From: Brevibacterium marinum | Lineage (GTDB): Bacteria > Actinomycetota > Actinomycetes > Actinomycetales > Brevibacteriaceae | Length of the DNA stretch: 64,000 nt | Direction: 5' to 3' | Assembly (NCBI RefSeq): GCF_011927955.1 | Contig: NZ_JAATJN010000001.1 | Location: 3,720,001 to 3,784,000 of the forward strand | Shown: piece by piece, positions 49,126-59,749 of the stretch | Layout: each line of letters begins with the position of its first letter | Numbering within the stretch: position 1 is the first letter of the stretch | Translations under genes and position numbers: made by a program | The notes under the pieces: generated by a model | The model's database searches: none | The model's input: the letters and a program-made list of their open reading frames with translations, nothing else | Told to the model about the DNA's origin: nothing

Positions 49126-50031
49126 TCACTCCAGGCGGAAGAGGATCTCCTGCGCCTGCTCGGCCGTGATCCGACCCAGGCCCAGAGCCTTGGCTGTGGT
49201 GGATCTGGCCAAAGCGATGTAGCTGTTGCGTGCCGCTGGACTGGACACGCTGAGACTGAATTCGCTCAGCGCCGCGAGGTGTGCCGAGACAGTGCCCACA
49301 TCCCCCCGGCTGATCGGCCCGGTCAGCGCCTTCTGCCCGTTCTGCAGCGTGTTCGTCACGCTCGCATCGACGAGGGTTGTGAGCACGCGCGAAGGATCGT
49401 CGACACCCGCCTCAGCGAGCATCTCCATGGCTTCGGCGATGATCGTGATGGAATGATTCGACGCATGGGTGATGGCGGCATGATAGAGCGGACGGTCCGC
49501 CTCGGCGACGTCGACCGGTTCGGCGCCCATCTCGACGACGAGAGCCTGGCCCACCGGACGGATCGGTGCCGGTGCTGTGACGGCGATCGTCGCCTGCCGC
49601 AGACGTGGAAGGTCGACGGCCGTGCCGGTGAACGACAGTGAGGGGTGCAGCGCGATCGGCAGCGCGCCGAGGCTGGTCCCGGCTTCGAAGACGTCCGTGC
49701 CGTACCGGCCGGAGCAGTGGACGAGGATCTGACCAGCGTGGATGCGCGAGACCTTGGCCAGGCCGTTGACCAGGGAATCGATCTCGTCGTCGGGAACGGT
49801 CAGGAGCAGGAGTTCGGCACGGTCTGCGATCTGGTCAGGGGGCAGGACCGGCACCCCGGGGAGCATGTCTTCGGCGCGTTCGCGGCTCGCCGCCGAGGAG
49901 GCGCTGACCCCGATGATTGCATGGCCTGCTTCGCGCCAGGCGGCCCCGATGGTCGCCCCGACCTTCCCACAGCCGATGATTCCGATTCCCAGGCGAGGGG
50001 CCTCGTCCTGATTTGCGCCTGGGCGGCTCAT
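49126..50031 (-). CDS. Rossmann-like/DUF2520 protein
   Basis: A 301-residue protein with an N-terminal NAD(P)-binding Rossmann domain (GIIGCGKVGATIGAAWREAGH) and a C-terminal DUF2520 helical domain (FTGTAVDLPRL, ADRPLYHAAITHASNHSITI). It is the Rv3603c-type protein, related to ketopantoate or P5C reductases, but its reaction is unproven. ATG 50031 overlaps the stop of the PH-domain gene (ATGA). Confidence 0.85.
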   Translation of the reverse strand: MSRPGANQDEAPRLGIGIIGCGKVGATIGAAWREAGHAIIGVSASSAASRERAEDMLPGVPVLPPDQIADRAELLLLTVPDDEIDSLVNGLAKVSRIHAGQILVHCSGRYGTDVFEAGTSLGALPIALHPSLSFTGTAVDLPRLRQATIAVTAPAPIRPVGQALVVEMGAEPVDVAEADRPLYHAAITHASNHSITIIAEAMEMLAEAGVDDPSRVLTTLVDASVTNTLQNGQKALTGPISRGDVGTVSAHLAALSEFSLSVSSPAARNSYIALARSTTAKALGLGRITAEQAQEILFRLE

Positions 50032-51863
50032 GGTCTGCCTTCCTTGGCCCTGCGGGCTTCCTCGTCGTAGTGCTGCCGCGCGAGCCGCGTGCGTTCGGAG
50101 TGTGCGCTGAAGAACTGTTTCGCGTCGTCGACACCCTGATGTGTGACCCGGGGGTCGACGGGGCCCGCCGTGGAGTGCACGGCCACCGTACCCAGACCGA
50201 GCGAACGCATGAGCGGACCCTGGTGATAGCTCATCGACTGCACTCGCACATGGGGCACGAAGTCGACGCGACGGTCCAGGACACCCAATCGCAGCACGAG
50301 GAGAGATCCGGTCACGGCATAGGCTCGCCGCTTCCACACCAACGGATCGATGAGTCGGGAGGAGCGAGGCTGTCCGTGGAAGAGCTCTTCCGCCATTTCG
50401 GCCTGCGGGTCCTTCGACCTGCGGTCGTACATGGCCGATCGCACCAAGGTTCCTGCGCTGACGTCCTCCGACAGCTGCGGATCCGGCAGCGCCAGGCCGA
50501 CCATGAGCAGCGCCTGGTCGATGTCGCCGACGGGGAGGAGGACGTTCGTTTCGCCCGCCCCTCCGGCACTGGCGATGTTGTATTCGACCTTCCACCAGCC
50601 GGCCCTCCGCCACAGCAGCGGCTGATGCAGGCACACGGCCTGCAGCCGGTCGAGTGGGATCACCTTGCGGGAGGTGGAGACGAGCCCGTGGTTGACGGCC
50701 AGTCCGTTCTCACCCAACCTGACCACGAAGTTCGCATTGTCGAGGTTCTTCCGGAAGACGGAGAATGTGGCGAAGAGTCCGGGGATGACAGCGACGAGCA
50801 TGGGGATGAATGCTTCCGTCTGGCCCAGCGCCAGGAGCACGATGGCCAGCGCCGCGACACCGAGGACGACGAGGATCGAGATGATCGTCTCCGTCTTCAG
50901 CAGGGAGGAGACCACGACTCGGTGCACGGGTACTCGGATGATCTCGCCGGCCTCGCTGACCTTGGCGGAGACTCTGTACGGAGCCATGAGCTCATTGAGG
51001 CTGGACTCGGCTTCGAGCGAAGCGCCTTCGGCCAGCGACCCGAGGCGCTTGCCCAGGCGGACGCCGATGCTGTCGTCGCGGCGTTCGGGCACGCTGCGAT
51101 CGATGGCGGCCCGTGAGCCGGGGCCCGACTCCGTGCCGAGGCCAGGCTCTGTGCCGGGACCCTCGGGCATGCCGACATCGAGAGGGTCGTCCGACGTGGC
51201 TCCCAGGTCGGAATCCGTCCCTGGTGCCGCCTCGGCGGATCCTCGAGCCTCTGGTGACTGTTCCCCGACTCGGGCACCTCGCTTCTTCGACCGGACGGTC
51301 GAAAGGAGTCCGTCGCGCAGCTCCTCCGCTCGTTTCTTCGACAGGTATTTCAGCGAGACGTTGGAGTCGGTGCCGCCGGCGACGTCGAAGACGAGCTCCG
51401 CCATGCCCAGCAGCCGGGGCAGCAGCTTCTGCTGCAGGTCGATCGACTGGACGCGGTCGAGCCGGGCCTTGCGCTGCTTCTTCGACAGCAGTCCGCGCCG
51501 GTAGTAGATGGCCTCGGAATCGATCCTGTAGCCCATCACCCTCCAGGCCAGCCAGCTGAAGAGGGCCGTGAGCAGGAGGATGAGCACGATCCCACCGACA
51601 CCGCCGAGGATGACGAGCGGGTGTGCACGCAGCCAGCCGGCGAATCCGAGGTCGACGCCGTCGCCTCTGGCCAGGTCTTCGATCGCGGTCTGGGCGAAGT
51701 TCTGCAGACCGTAGGCAACCGCGATGAAGATGCCCACGAGGACGCCCAGGCTCTCGAGGATCGGGGTCAGGGGGTGGACCCGGTGCCACACTTCGGGGGC
51801 GGCGACCTCACTGTTCGTGGTCCCGGACGGCTGCTGGCCCGGGTGCTCCGCGGCCATGCTCAC
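50028..51863 (-). CDS. Large membrane protein with bacterial PH domains (YdbT-like)
   Basis: A 611-residue protein. Two transmembrane helices near the N-terminus (about 35-100) are followed by a bPH_2 domain (RVMGYRIDSEAIYYRRGLLSKK, ARLDRVQSIDLQQKLLPRLLG), a low-complexity Gly/Pro/Asp/Glu linker, a second pair of helices (about 300-345) and two further PH-like domains (LGENGLAVNHGLVSTSRKVIPLDRLQAV; VTGSLLVLRLGVLDRRVDFVPHVRVQSM). GTG 51863 gives a GTGA overlap with the preceding gene. Partner of the smaller YdbS-like protein; role unknown. Confidence 0.8.
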   Translation of the reverse strand: MSMAAEHPGQQPSGTTNSEVAAPEVWHRVHPLTPILESLGVLVGIFIAVAYGLQNFAQTAIEDLARGDGVDLGFAGWLRAHPLVILGGVGGIVLILLLTALFSWLAWRVMGYRIDSEAIYYRRGLLSKKQRKARLDRVQSIDLQQKLLPRLLGMAELVFDVAGGTDSNVSLKYLSKKRAEELRDGLLSTVRSKKRGARVGEQSPEARGSAEAAPGTDSDLGATSDDPLDVGMPEGPGTEPGLGTESGPGSRAAIDRSVPERRDDSIGVRLGKRLGSLAEGASLEAESSLNELMAPYRVSAKVSEAGEIIRVPVHRVVVSSLLKTETIISILVVLGVAALAIVLLALGQTEAFIPMLVAVIPGLFATFSVFRKNLDNANFVVRLGENGLAVNHGLVSTSRKVIPLDRLQAVCLHQPLLWRRAGWWKVEYNIASAGGAGETNVLLPVGDIDQALLMVGLALPDPQLSEDVSAGTLVRSAMYDRRSKDPQAEMAEELFHGQPRSSRLIDPLVWKRRAYAVTGSLLVLRLGVLDRRVDFVPHVRVQSMSYHQGPLMRSLGLGTVAVHSTAGPVDPRVTHQGVDDAKQFFSAHSERTRLARQHYDEEARRAKEGRP

Positions 51864-52360
51864 AGGCCCGCCAGGTTGGCCTGACCCAGACCGGCCAGGC
51901 TGTCGCGCAGCCGGTCGGCCTCGGCGCGGGGCAGCCCTGGAATGGTGGCGTCGGTGGAGGCGGAGGCTGTGTGGAGTTTGACGGACGCCAGGCCGAACAT
52001 GCGGTCGATGGGGCCGGCGTCGACGTCGACGAACTGCAGGCGTCCGTAGGGAACCACCGTCGCCTTGTGGAACATGATTCCGCGCCGGATGAGCAGGTCG
52101 TCGGCCCTTTCCGCATATCCGATGGCCTTGGCCTGACGCAGGGTGATGACGATGAGGAGAACCGTGAACGCCACGAGGACGGCCCAGATCGCGTGCAGCC
52201 ACGGCACCTCGGCGGTGTAGATGATGGCGAAGACGAGGGCCACGACGATCATCGGGACGAGGACCGTCAGAGAGGCCAACGTCTCCTTGAGACCGTACTT
52301 GGTGCTGACCCTGTTGAAGTCGGCATCGATTCCGGTCAGGTAGTTGAATTCGCGAGTCAT
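51860..52360 (-). CDS. PH-domain membrane protein (YdbS-like)
   Basis: A 166-residue protein with two membrane helices (about 25-80) and a bPH_2 domain (ERADDLLIRRGIMFHKATVVPYGRLQFVDVDAGPIDRMFGLASVKLHTAS). Small YdbS and large YdbT proteins occur as pairs in Gram-positive bacteria. Start and stop both overlap the neighbours (ATGA and GTGA), indicating strict coupling in this transcript. Confidence 0.85.
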   Translation of the reverse strand: MTREFNYLTGIDADFNRVSTKYGLKETLASLTVLVPMIVVALVFAIIYTAEVPWLHAIWAVLVAFTVLLIVITLRQAKAIGYAERADDLLIRRGIMFHKATVVPYGRLQFVDVDAGPIDRMFGLASVKLHTASASTDATIPGLPRAEADRLRDSLAGLGQANLAGL

Positions 52361-52818
52361 GCTGCTTCGGCTCCTGGTGGGTCCTGAGGGGGCAGTTCGC
52401 AGAATCCCTCAACGATCATTCCGACGACCATCAGAGCTGCGGCTGCGATCATAGCGAGAAGCATCCCTGCCGCCAAGTCATTGCGGATGCCCGGTGCGGA
52501 CAGGAAATAGTAGGCGGCGTTGCCCATGTACCAGCCGGCCAGACCCGCCCCGGTCAGAGCGCTGGCCTTGGCCATGACGGCTACGCGAGCGGCCTGGAGC
52601 GGATCGATCTCCTTGGTGCGGTCGCCGTCGTTCCATTTCTTGATCGGCCACCCCAATACGAGCAGGATGGCCGCGAGCACGAGCATCCCGATGATCGCGA
52701 ACCAGGGCAGGCCCGGTAGTGAGAAGCCCTGGCTCTCGAGGACGACATCGACGACGGGTGCCAGCACTGCGCCGATGACGGCCCAGATGACGAGAGTGCC
52801 CGACGATGTTCGCTGCAT
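52357..52818 (-). CDS. DUF3180 family membrane protein
   Basis: A 153-residue protein with four hydrophobic segments (TLVIWAVIGAVLAPVVDVVL, WFAIIGMLVLAAILLVLGW, AKASALTGAGLAGWYMGN, MLLAMIAAAALMVVGMIV). The DUF3180 family follows folK in most actinobacteria (Rv3605c). Function unknown; it may be a membrane partner of the PH-domain proteins encoded next. Confidence 0.88.
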   Translation of the reverse strand: MQRTSSGTLVIWAVIGAVLAPVVDVVLESQGFSLPGLPWFAIIGMLVLAAILLVLGWPIKKWNDGDRTKEIDPLQAARVAVMAKASALTGAGLAGWYMGNAAYYFLSAPGIRNDLAAGMLLAMIAAAALMVVGMIVEGFCELPPQDPPGAEAA

Positions 52819-52831
52819 AGCTCCAAGTCTC

Positions 52832-53764
52832 TCAAACCTCGGGCCCGGATGATGCCGGTATCCGTGTGATTTCCTGATCGTCCAGTTCGGCGAGGATCGC
52901 GGTGATCGGACGTCGACCCGTGGGGGTGTCGATTTCGACGTCGTCTTCGAGCTCTGCCCAGGGTGCGAGCACGAAGGCGCGTTCGTGCGCGTGCGGATGG
53001 GGCAGTGTCAGCACGGCGGTGTCGAGGACGAGCTCGCTGTCGTTGGTGCCGAAGCGGATCAGGTCGATGTCGAGTGTGCGCGGACCCCAGCGAAGTTCCC
53101 GTGTCCGGCCGCAGGCGACCTCGATTCCCTGCACGACCGCGAGCAGCTCCCGAGCCGGCAGACTGGTGCTCACGATGAGGCCGAGGTTGAGGAAGTCGTT
53201 CTGTTCGACTCCGCCCCAGGGCGAGGTGCGGTAGAACGAGGATCGTTTCAGGACCGCGATTCTGGGGTGCCGGTCGACAGCCTCGACGGCCTGCTCAAGA
53301 GTGTCGCCGGCATCGCCGAGGTTGGCCCCGAGACTGAGGTAGGCCCCGGTCTCGACGGGCTCGGGTTCGTCGGTTCCGGGACTGGCGAGAGTGCCGTCGG
53401 CGCCGCGGGAACGGACGACGGTGACGCTGACGTCGTTGAAGCTGCGTTCGATCGGGGCACCGGGTTTGTGGACGACGACCTCGACGTGCCCGGCCAGGCT
53501 CAGACAGTGCTCGGCGATCCGTCCGGCGAGGGTTTCGATGAGGTCGAAGGTGTTGTCCTCAACGATGCGAGCGACGTCTTCGGCCAGTTCGCCGTAGTGG
53601 ACGGTGTCGGCGATGTCGTCCGAGTCCGCAGCCCGAGCCAGAGAGGTGGCCAGGGTGACGTCGATGACGAAATCCTGGCCCTCGCGCTTCTCGAAGTCGA
53701 AGACCCCGTGGTTGCCGCGCACTCTCAGTCCGCGCAGGTCGATCCGATCCGGGCGGCTGCTCAT
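52832..53764 (-). CDS. folBK: Bifunctional FolB-FolK (dihydroneopterin aldolase + HPPK)
   Basis: A 310-residue fusion. N-terminal FolB part (about 1-120): IDLRGLRVRGNHGVFDFEKREGQDFVIDV, with the conserved Glu/Lys region ETLAGRIAEHCLS. C-terminal FolK part (about 140-300): YLSLGANLGDAGDTLEQAV, YRTSPWGGVEQNDFLNLGLIV, RWGPRTLDIDLIRFG and LPHPHAHERAFVLAP. In mycobacteria the two are separate adjacent genes; here they are one chain, doing two consecutive folate steps. Start overlaps folP (ATGA). Confidence 0.95.
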   Translation of the reverse strand: MSSRPDRIDLRGLRVRGNHGVFDFEKREGQDFVIDVTLATSLARAADSDDIADTVHYGELAEDVARIVEDNTFDLIETLAGRIAEHCLSLAGHVEVVVHKPGAPIERSFNDVSVTVVRSRGADGTLASPGTDEPEPVETGAYLSLGANLGDAGDTLEQAVEAVDRHPRIAVLKRSSFYRTSPWGGVEQNDFLNLGLIVSTSLPARELLAVVQGIEVACGRTRELRWGPRTLDIDLIRFGTNDSELVLDTAVLTLPHPHAHERAFVLAPWAELEDDVEIDTPTGRRPITAILAELDDQEITRIPASSGPEV

Positions 53765-54669
53765 GCCTCCCCCTCGGCCGGCGGCACGGGGGCCTCGGCA
53801 GGCCGGACGGCTGCCCCGGCGGGCCGGACAGGTGCCCCGGCGGGCCGGCCATGTGCGGCCACGGCGTCGACGACCTTGGCCGCGATCGCCGAGGTTGTCG
53901 GTTCGTGAACGCGCACCGCCCAGGCACCGGCCTTGGCCGACAGCGCGGTGATCGCGGCCGTAGCCTGATCCTTCGCGGCCTCAGGAGTGAGCATCGGGTC
54001 CTCGGGCGAGAGCAGTGTGGAGATGAAGCGCTTCCTGCTCGCAGCCACGAGGAGCCGGTGGTCCAGCTCCGCGAAATCGTCGAGGGCGGCCAGGATCTGC
54101 CAATTGTGTTCGGCGTTCTTCGAAAAGCCCAGGCCCGGATCGAGGATGATGTTCCCATGCTCGACGCCGACGGCGATCGCCTCGTCGATCCTCGTCTTCA
54201 GCTCGGAGATCACCTCGGCGACGACATCGTCGTAGTGGAATGATGCCGATACGCGGTCGAGGTAGCCGCGCCAGTGCATGAGCACGACGGGGGCCTGAGT
54301 CTCGGCGGCGACGGTCAGCATCGTCGGATCGGAGAGTCCGGCGGAGACATCGTTGATGATGTGTGCGCCGACGCCCAGAGACGCCTCGGCGACCTTGGCG
54401 CGCATGGTGTCGACGCTGATCACGGCTCCTGCCGCCGCCAGTTCCCGGATCACCGGGATGACTCGGCGCAGCTCCTCGTCCTCATCGACGCGCACAGAGC
54501 CGGGACGCGTGGACTCGCCGCCGACGTCGATGATCTCGGCGCCCGAATTCACGAGTCGGAGGCCATGGGCGATGGCTGCCTCGTGATCGAAGTAGCGGCC
54601 GCCGTCGGAGAAGGAGTCGGGCGTGACGTTGAGTACGCCCATGATCTTCGTGCGTTCCTGTGTGGGCAT
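53761..54669 (-). CDS. folP: Dihydropteroate synthase with repetitive C-terminal tail
   Basis: FolP joins p-aminobenzoate to hydroxymethyldihydropterin pyrophosphate and is the sulfonamide target. The 302-residue product has IMGVLNVTPDSFSDGGRYFD, VDVGGESTRPGS-like IDVGGESTRPGSVRV, HIINDVSAGL and DPGLGFSKNAEHN. The last about 25 residues are an Ala/Pro/Arg tail formed by a 21-bp tandem repeat, not part of the TIM barrel. It starts ten bases after folE and overlaps folB-folK. Confidence 0.95.
   Translation of the reverse strand: MPTQERTKIMGVLNVTPDSFSDGGRYFDHEAAIAHGLRLVNSGAEIIDVGGESTRPGSVRVDEDEELRRVIPVIRELAAAGAVISVDTMRAKVAEASLGVGAHIINDVSAGLSDPTMLTVAAETQAPVVLMHWRGYLDRVSASFHYDDVVAEVISELKTRIDEAIAVGVEHGNIILDPGLGFSKNAEHNWQILAALDDFAELDHRLLVAASRKRFISTLLSPEDPMLTPEAAKDQATAAITALSAKAGAWAVRVHEPTTSAIAAKVVDAVAAHGRPAGAPVRPAGAAVRPAEAPVPPAEGEA
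53780..53842 (-). repeat. In-frame 21-bp tandem repeat (x3) at the 3' end of folP
   Basis: Units at 53780-53800, 53801-53821 and 53822-53842 share GGCCGGACNGNTGCCCCGGC; the first copy is diverged, and a fourth begins at 53843. They encode the repetitive PAGAPVR-type tail. Confidence 0.85.
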
Positions 54670-54678
54670 GACGGGCGG

Positions 54679-55301
54679 CTACCTCCGCAGGATCAGACTC
54701 ATGGCTTCGGCACGGGATGCCGATTCGCGCAGTTGTCCGCGCACTGCCGAGGTGATGGTCGAGGCTCCCGGCTTGCGGACTCCGCGCATGGTCATGCACA
54801 GGTGCTCGGCCTCGACGACGACGATCGCACCCTGGGGTTCGAGGTGTTCGACGAGGGCATCGGCGATCTGGGTCGTCAGCCGCTCTTGGACCTGGGGACG
54901 ACGAGCATAGACCTCGACGAGGCGGGCCAGCTTGGACAGACCGGTGACCTTCCCGTTCTTACTCGGAATGTAGCCGATGTGGGCGACCCCGTGGAAGGGA
55001 ACCAGATGGTGTTCGCACATCGAGTACAGGTCGATGTCGCGGACGAGGACCATCTCCTCGTGGCTGATGTCGAAGGTCATCCCCAACACGTCGGCCGGGT
55101 CGCGATGGAGACCCGAGAAGACCTCCTCGTAGGCGCGGGCGACCCGAGCAGGGGTCTCCACCAGCCCCTCCCGGTCGGGGTCCTCGCCGACGGCGATGAG
55201 GATCTCCCGGATCGCCGCGGCGATCCGGGGCTGATCGACCTTGTTGGCGGTGCCGGCCGGAGCCTCGCCGAGAACCTCCGTCACCTCTTCGAGCTCAGAC
55301 A

Positions 55302-55302
<1 letters not shown>
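54679..55302 (-). CDS. folE: GTP cyclohydrolase I
   Basis: FolE opens GTP to dihydroneopterin triphosphate, the first folate step. The 207-residue product has [20 protein letters not shown], the zinc-binding [21 protein letters not shown] and [20 protein letters not shown]. The start shares a base with the ftsH stop (TGATG), so folate synthesis is coupled to ftsH translation, as in other actinobacteria. Confidence 0.97.
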
Positions 55303-57443
<2,141 letters not shown>

Positions 57444-57610
57444 AAGTCCTCTCAGGAAAAAGATGTGGGCAACCGGTTCAGGCTACCGAGGCTGCCTGGG
57501 AACATCCCCAACAGCCTAATACCTCGCACCGACATAGCCCGAATGCGCCCGGATGTATTCCCGGACGGGACAGGCCCTGCGCGGATGCGTGGAACGCTCG
57601 TGCGCGGTTC

Positions 57611-58162
57611 TCAGCTGTAGACGTGCTGAGCCAGGGTGGCGACGAACGGAACATTGCGGTACTTCTCCGCATAGTCGAGGCCGTAGCCGATGACGAATTC
57701 GTTCGGGACGTCGAAGCCGATGTATTTGACGTCGATGTCGACCTTGACCGCTTCGGGTTTGCGCAGCATCGTGCAGATCTCAACCGTGGCCGCTCCGCGC
57801 GAGCGCAGGTTCTGCACCAGCCATGACAACGTCAGCCCCGAGTCGATGATGTCCTCGACGATGAGCACGTGACGGTCGGAGAGGTCAGTGTCGAGGTCCT
57901 TGAGGATGCGCACGACGCCGGATGATTTGGTGCCCGAACCGTAGGAGGAGACAGCCATCCAGTCCATGGTGACCGGCGAGTGGATCGCCCGCGCCAGGTC
58001 CGCCATCACCATGACAGCACCCTTGAGGACGCCGACGAGCAGAATGTCCTTGCCCTTGTAGTCTTCATCGATGGCGGTGGCCAGTTCAACGAGTCGTGCG
58101 GCTATCTGTTCTTCCGAGACGAGTACCTTTTCGATGTCATTGCCGAGATCGTCGATGTCCAC
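57611..58162 (-). CDS. hpt: Hypoxanthine-guanine phosphoribosyltransferase
   Basis: Hpt salvages hypoxanthine and guanine using PRPP. The 183-residue product has the metal/pyrophosphate segment DILLVGVLKGAVMVMADLAR, the flexible loop SSYGSGTKSSGVV and the PRPP motif VLIVEDIIDSGLTL. GTG 58162 follows CGAGGAG. It lies upstream of ftsH with 167 bp between them, the usual tilS-hpt-ftsH order except for one inserted transporter. Confidence 0.95.
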   Translation of the reverse strand: MDIDDLGNDIEKVLVSEEQIAARLVELATAIDEDYKGKDILLVGVLKGAVMVMADLARAIHSPVTMDWMAVSSYGSGTKSSGVVRILKDLDTDLSDRHVLIVEDIIDSGLTLSWLVQNLRSRGAATVEICTMLRKPEAVKVDIDVKYIGFDVPNEFVIGYGLDYAEKYRNVPFVATLAQHVYS

Positions 58163-58211
58163 TGGTGTCGTTTCTCCTCGCTTGGGATGGGTGTGCTTCC
58201 ATTATGATCCA

Positions 58212-59492
58212 CTACCGGTCCGCCGTGCCACCGAGACGGCCCGCAGGAGCATTGCGGTCCTCCGGTGAGGCGAGTTCCTCGTCGACCGTACCCGGCGAAC
58301 CAGCGAGGTACCCGGTCACGCCCATGAGCACGGACACGGCGACCATGAACCACAGCGGCACCGACCATCCCCCGCTCAGCCCGAGGAGGCCGCCGACGGC
58401 CAGGGGACCGATCGCCGCCAGCACATATCCGCTGGACTGGACGAATGCGGAGGTGCGTGCGGTGATCGAGACGTCTGTCGTGCGTCCTGTGATGAGGGCG
58501 AGCGCGGCGGGGAAGGCGAAGCCGCCGTAGGCCAGGAAGATCGCCCACAGTGCGGGCATCGTGGTGGGGACGAGGAGCAGCCCGAGGTAGCCGAGGACGG
58601 CGCTGACGGCGAAGGTCACGAGGAAGAAGCGCGGGAGGATGCCGCGCATGATGATCTGCGGGGCGAGGAAGCCGCCGGGGATGCCGCCGAAGGTGACGAT
58701 GGTGAGCATGACTCCGGCCAGCACCGGGTCGATTCCGGCATCACGGTAGATCTGCGGCACCCAACCGAACTGCACATAGGCGTTGACCGACTGCAGGCCG
58801 AAGAACATGGCCATGTACCGGGCCTTGGGCGAGACGTAGATGTGTCTCCGAGGCGGCCGGGCTCCGTGAGCTTCCTCCGCAGACCGGTCGAGGCTGGGGA
58901 TGGAACGCGCGAGCTTGAGGACGATCCACGTCACGAGAGCACATGTCGGAACGAGCGCCCAGACGCCGAGGCCGACGCGCCAGTTGTCGGACTGCGCGGC
59001 GATGGGGGCGGTGAGGAAGGCCGGGAACATGGACCCGAGTCCGAGGGAAACCGTGAAGGCTGTGGCCGCGAGGCTGGTCCTGTCGGGGAATCGGGATTTC
59101 ACGAAAACGGGCAGGATGACGTTGCCCAGAGACATTCCTGCCAGCGCCAGGATCGTCAGGCCGGCGAACAGCAGCCAGCCGTCGACGAACGCGCGTGTCC
59201 CGACTCCTACGACGATCAGCGCGCAGGAGAAGAGCAGCGAGCGGAAGAGGCCCAGCCTCTTGAGGAAGGGGACGGCGATGAATCCGCAGATCGCGAAGAT
59301 CAGGCCGGGAAGTGCGGTGAGCAGGCCGGTCTGCCACTCGGCCAGGGCGAAGGCGGCATTGACCTCGGAGAGGACTGGGCCCAGTGAAGATGCCGCCGGG
59401 CGCAGTGAGCATGCGATGAGGATGATGCTTGCGAGTGCGAGTAGGTCGAGGCCCCGGCCCGTACGATAGCTGTGCTGGGGCGAAGTGTTCAT
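58212..59492 (-). CDS. Major facilitator transporter, CynX/NimT type
   Basis: A 426-residue MFS protein with about 12 membrane helices. LASIILIACSLRPAASSLGPVL near the N-terminus and WQTGLLTALPGLIFAICGF are typical for the CynX/NimT subgroup (cyanate, nitroimidazole or similar exporters); the substrate is unknown. ATG 59492 follows AAAGGA. It lies between hpt and tilS, which are adjacent in mycobacteria, so it is an insertion into a conserved block. The 257-bp gap upstream (59493-59749) shows nothing recognisable. Confidence 0.85.
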   Translation of the reverse strand: MNTSPQHSYRTGRGLDLLALASIILIACSLRPAASSLGPVLSEVNAAFALAEWQTGLLTALPGLIFAICGFIAVPFLKRLGLFRSLLFSCALIVVGVGTRAFVDGWLLFAGLTILALAGMSLGNVILPVFVKSRFPDRTSLAATAFTVSLGLGSMFPAFLTAPIAAQSDNWRVGLGVWALVPTCALVTWIVLKLARSIPSLDRSAEEAHGARPPRRHIYVSPKARYMAMFFGLQSVNAYVQFGWVPQIYRDAGIDPVLAGVMLTIVTFGGIPGGFLAPQIIMRGILPRFFLVTFAVSAVLGYLGLLLVPTTMPALWAIFLAYGGFAFPAALALITGRTTDVSITARTSAFVQSSGYVLAAIGPLAVGGLLGLSGGWSVPLWFMVAVSVLMGVTGYLAGSPGTVDEELASPEDRNAPAGRLGGTADR

Positions 59493-59749
59493 TGCTTCAT
59501 CCTTTCAGACGGTTCGCGCACCCGCGTGACGGGGTCTCGACGCGCTCGAAGTTGTACGCGGGCAGGCACCCGAAAGGCATGTCGGCATACCACCTGCTGA
59601 GAGGACGTCATCGACTGTGCTGGGCGAATAATCCTGCCGCCCAGCCTGGTCGACGTCCATGCCCGTCTCGATTCCGATCGGTTGGGGCGGACCTTCAGAG
59701 CCGGGCGGTTGGTGGCGTCCGGTGGGGAAGCTGGCCGGCTGAGCCGAAC

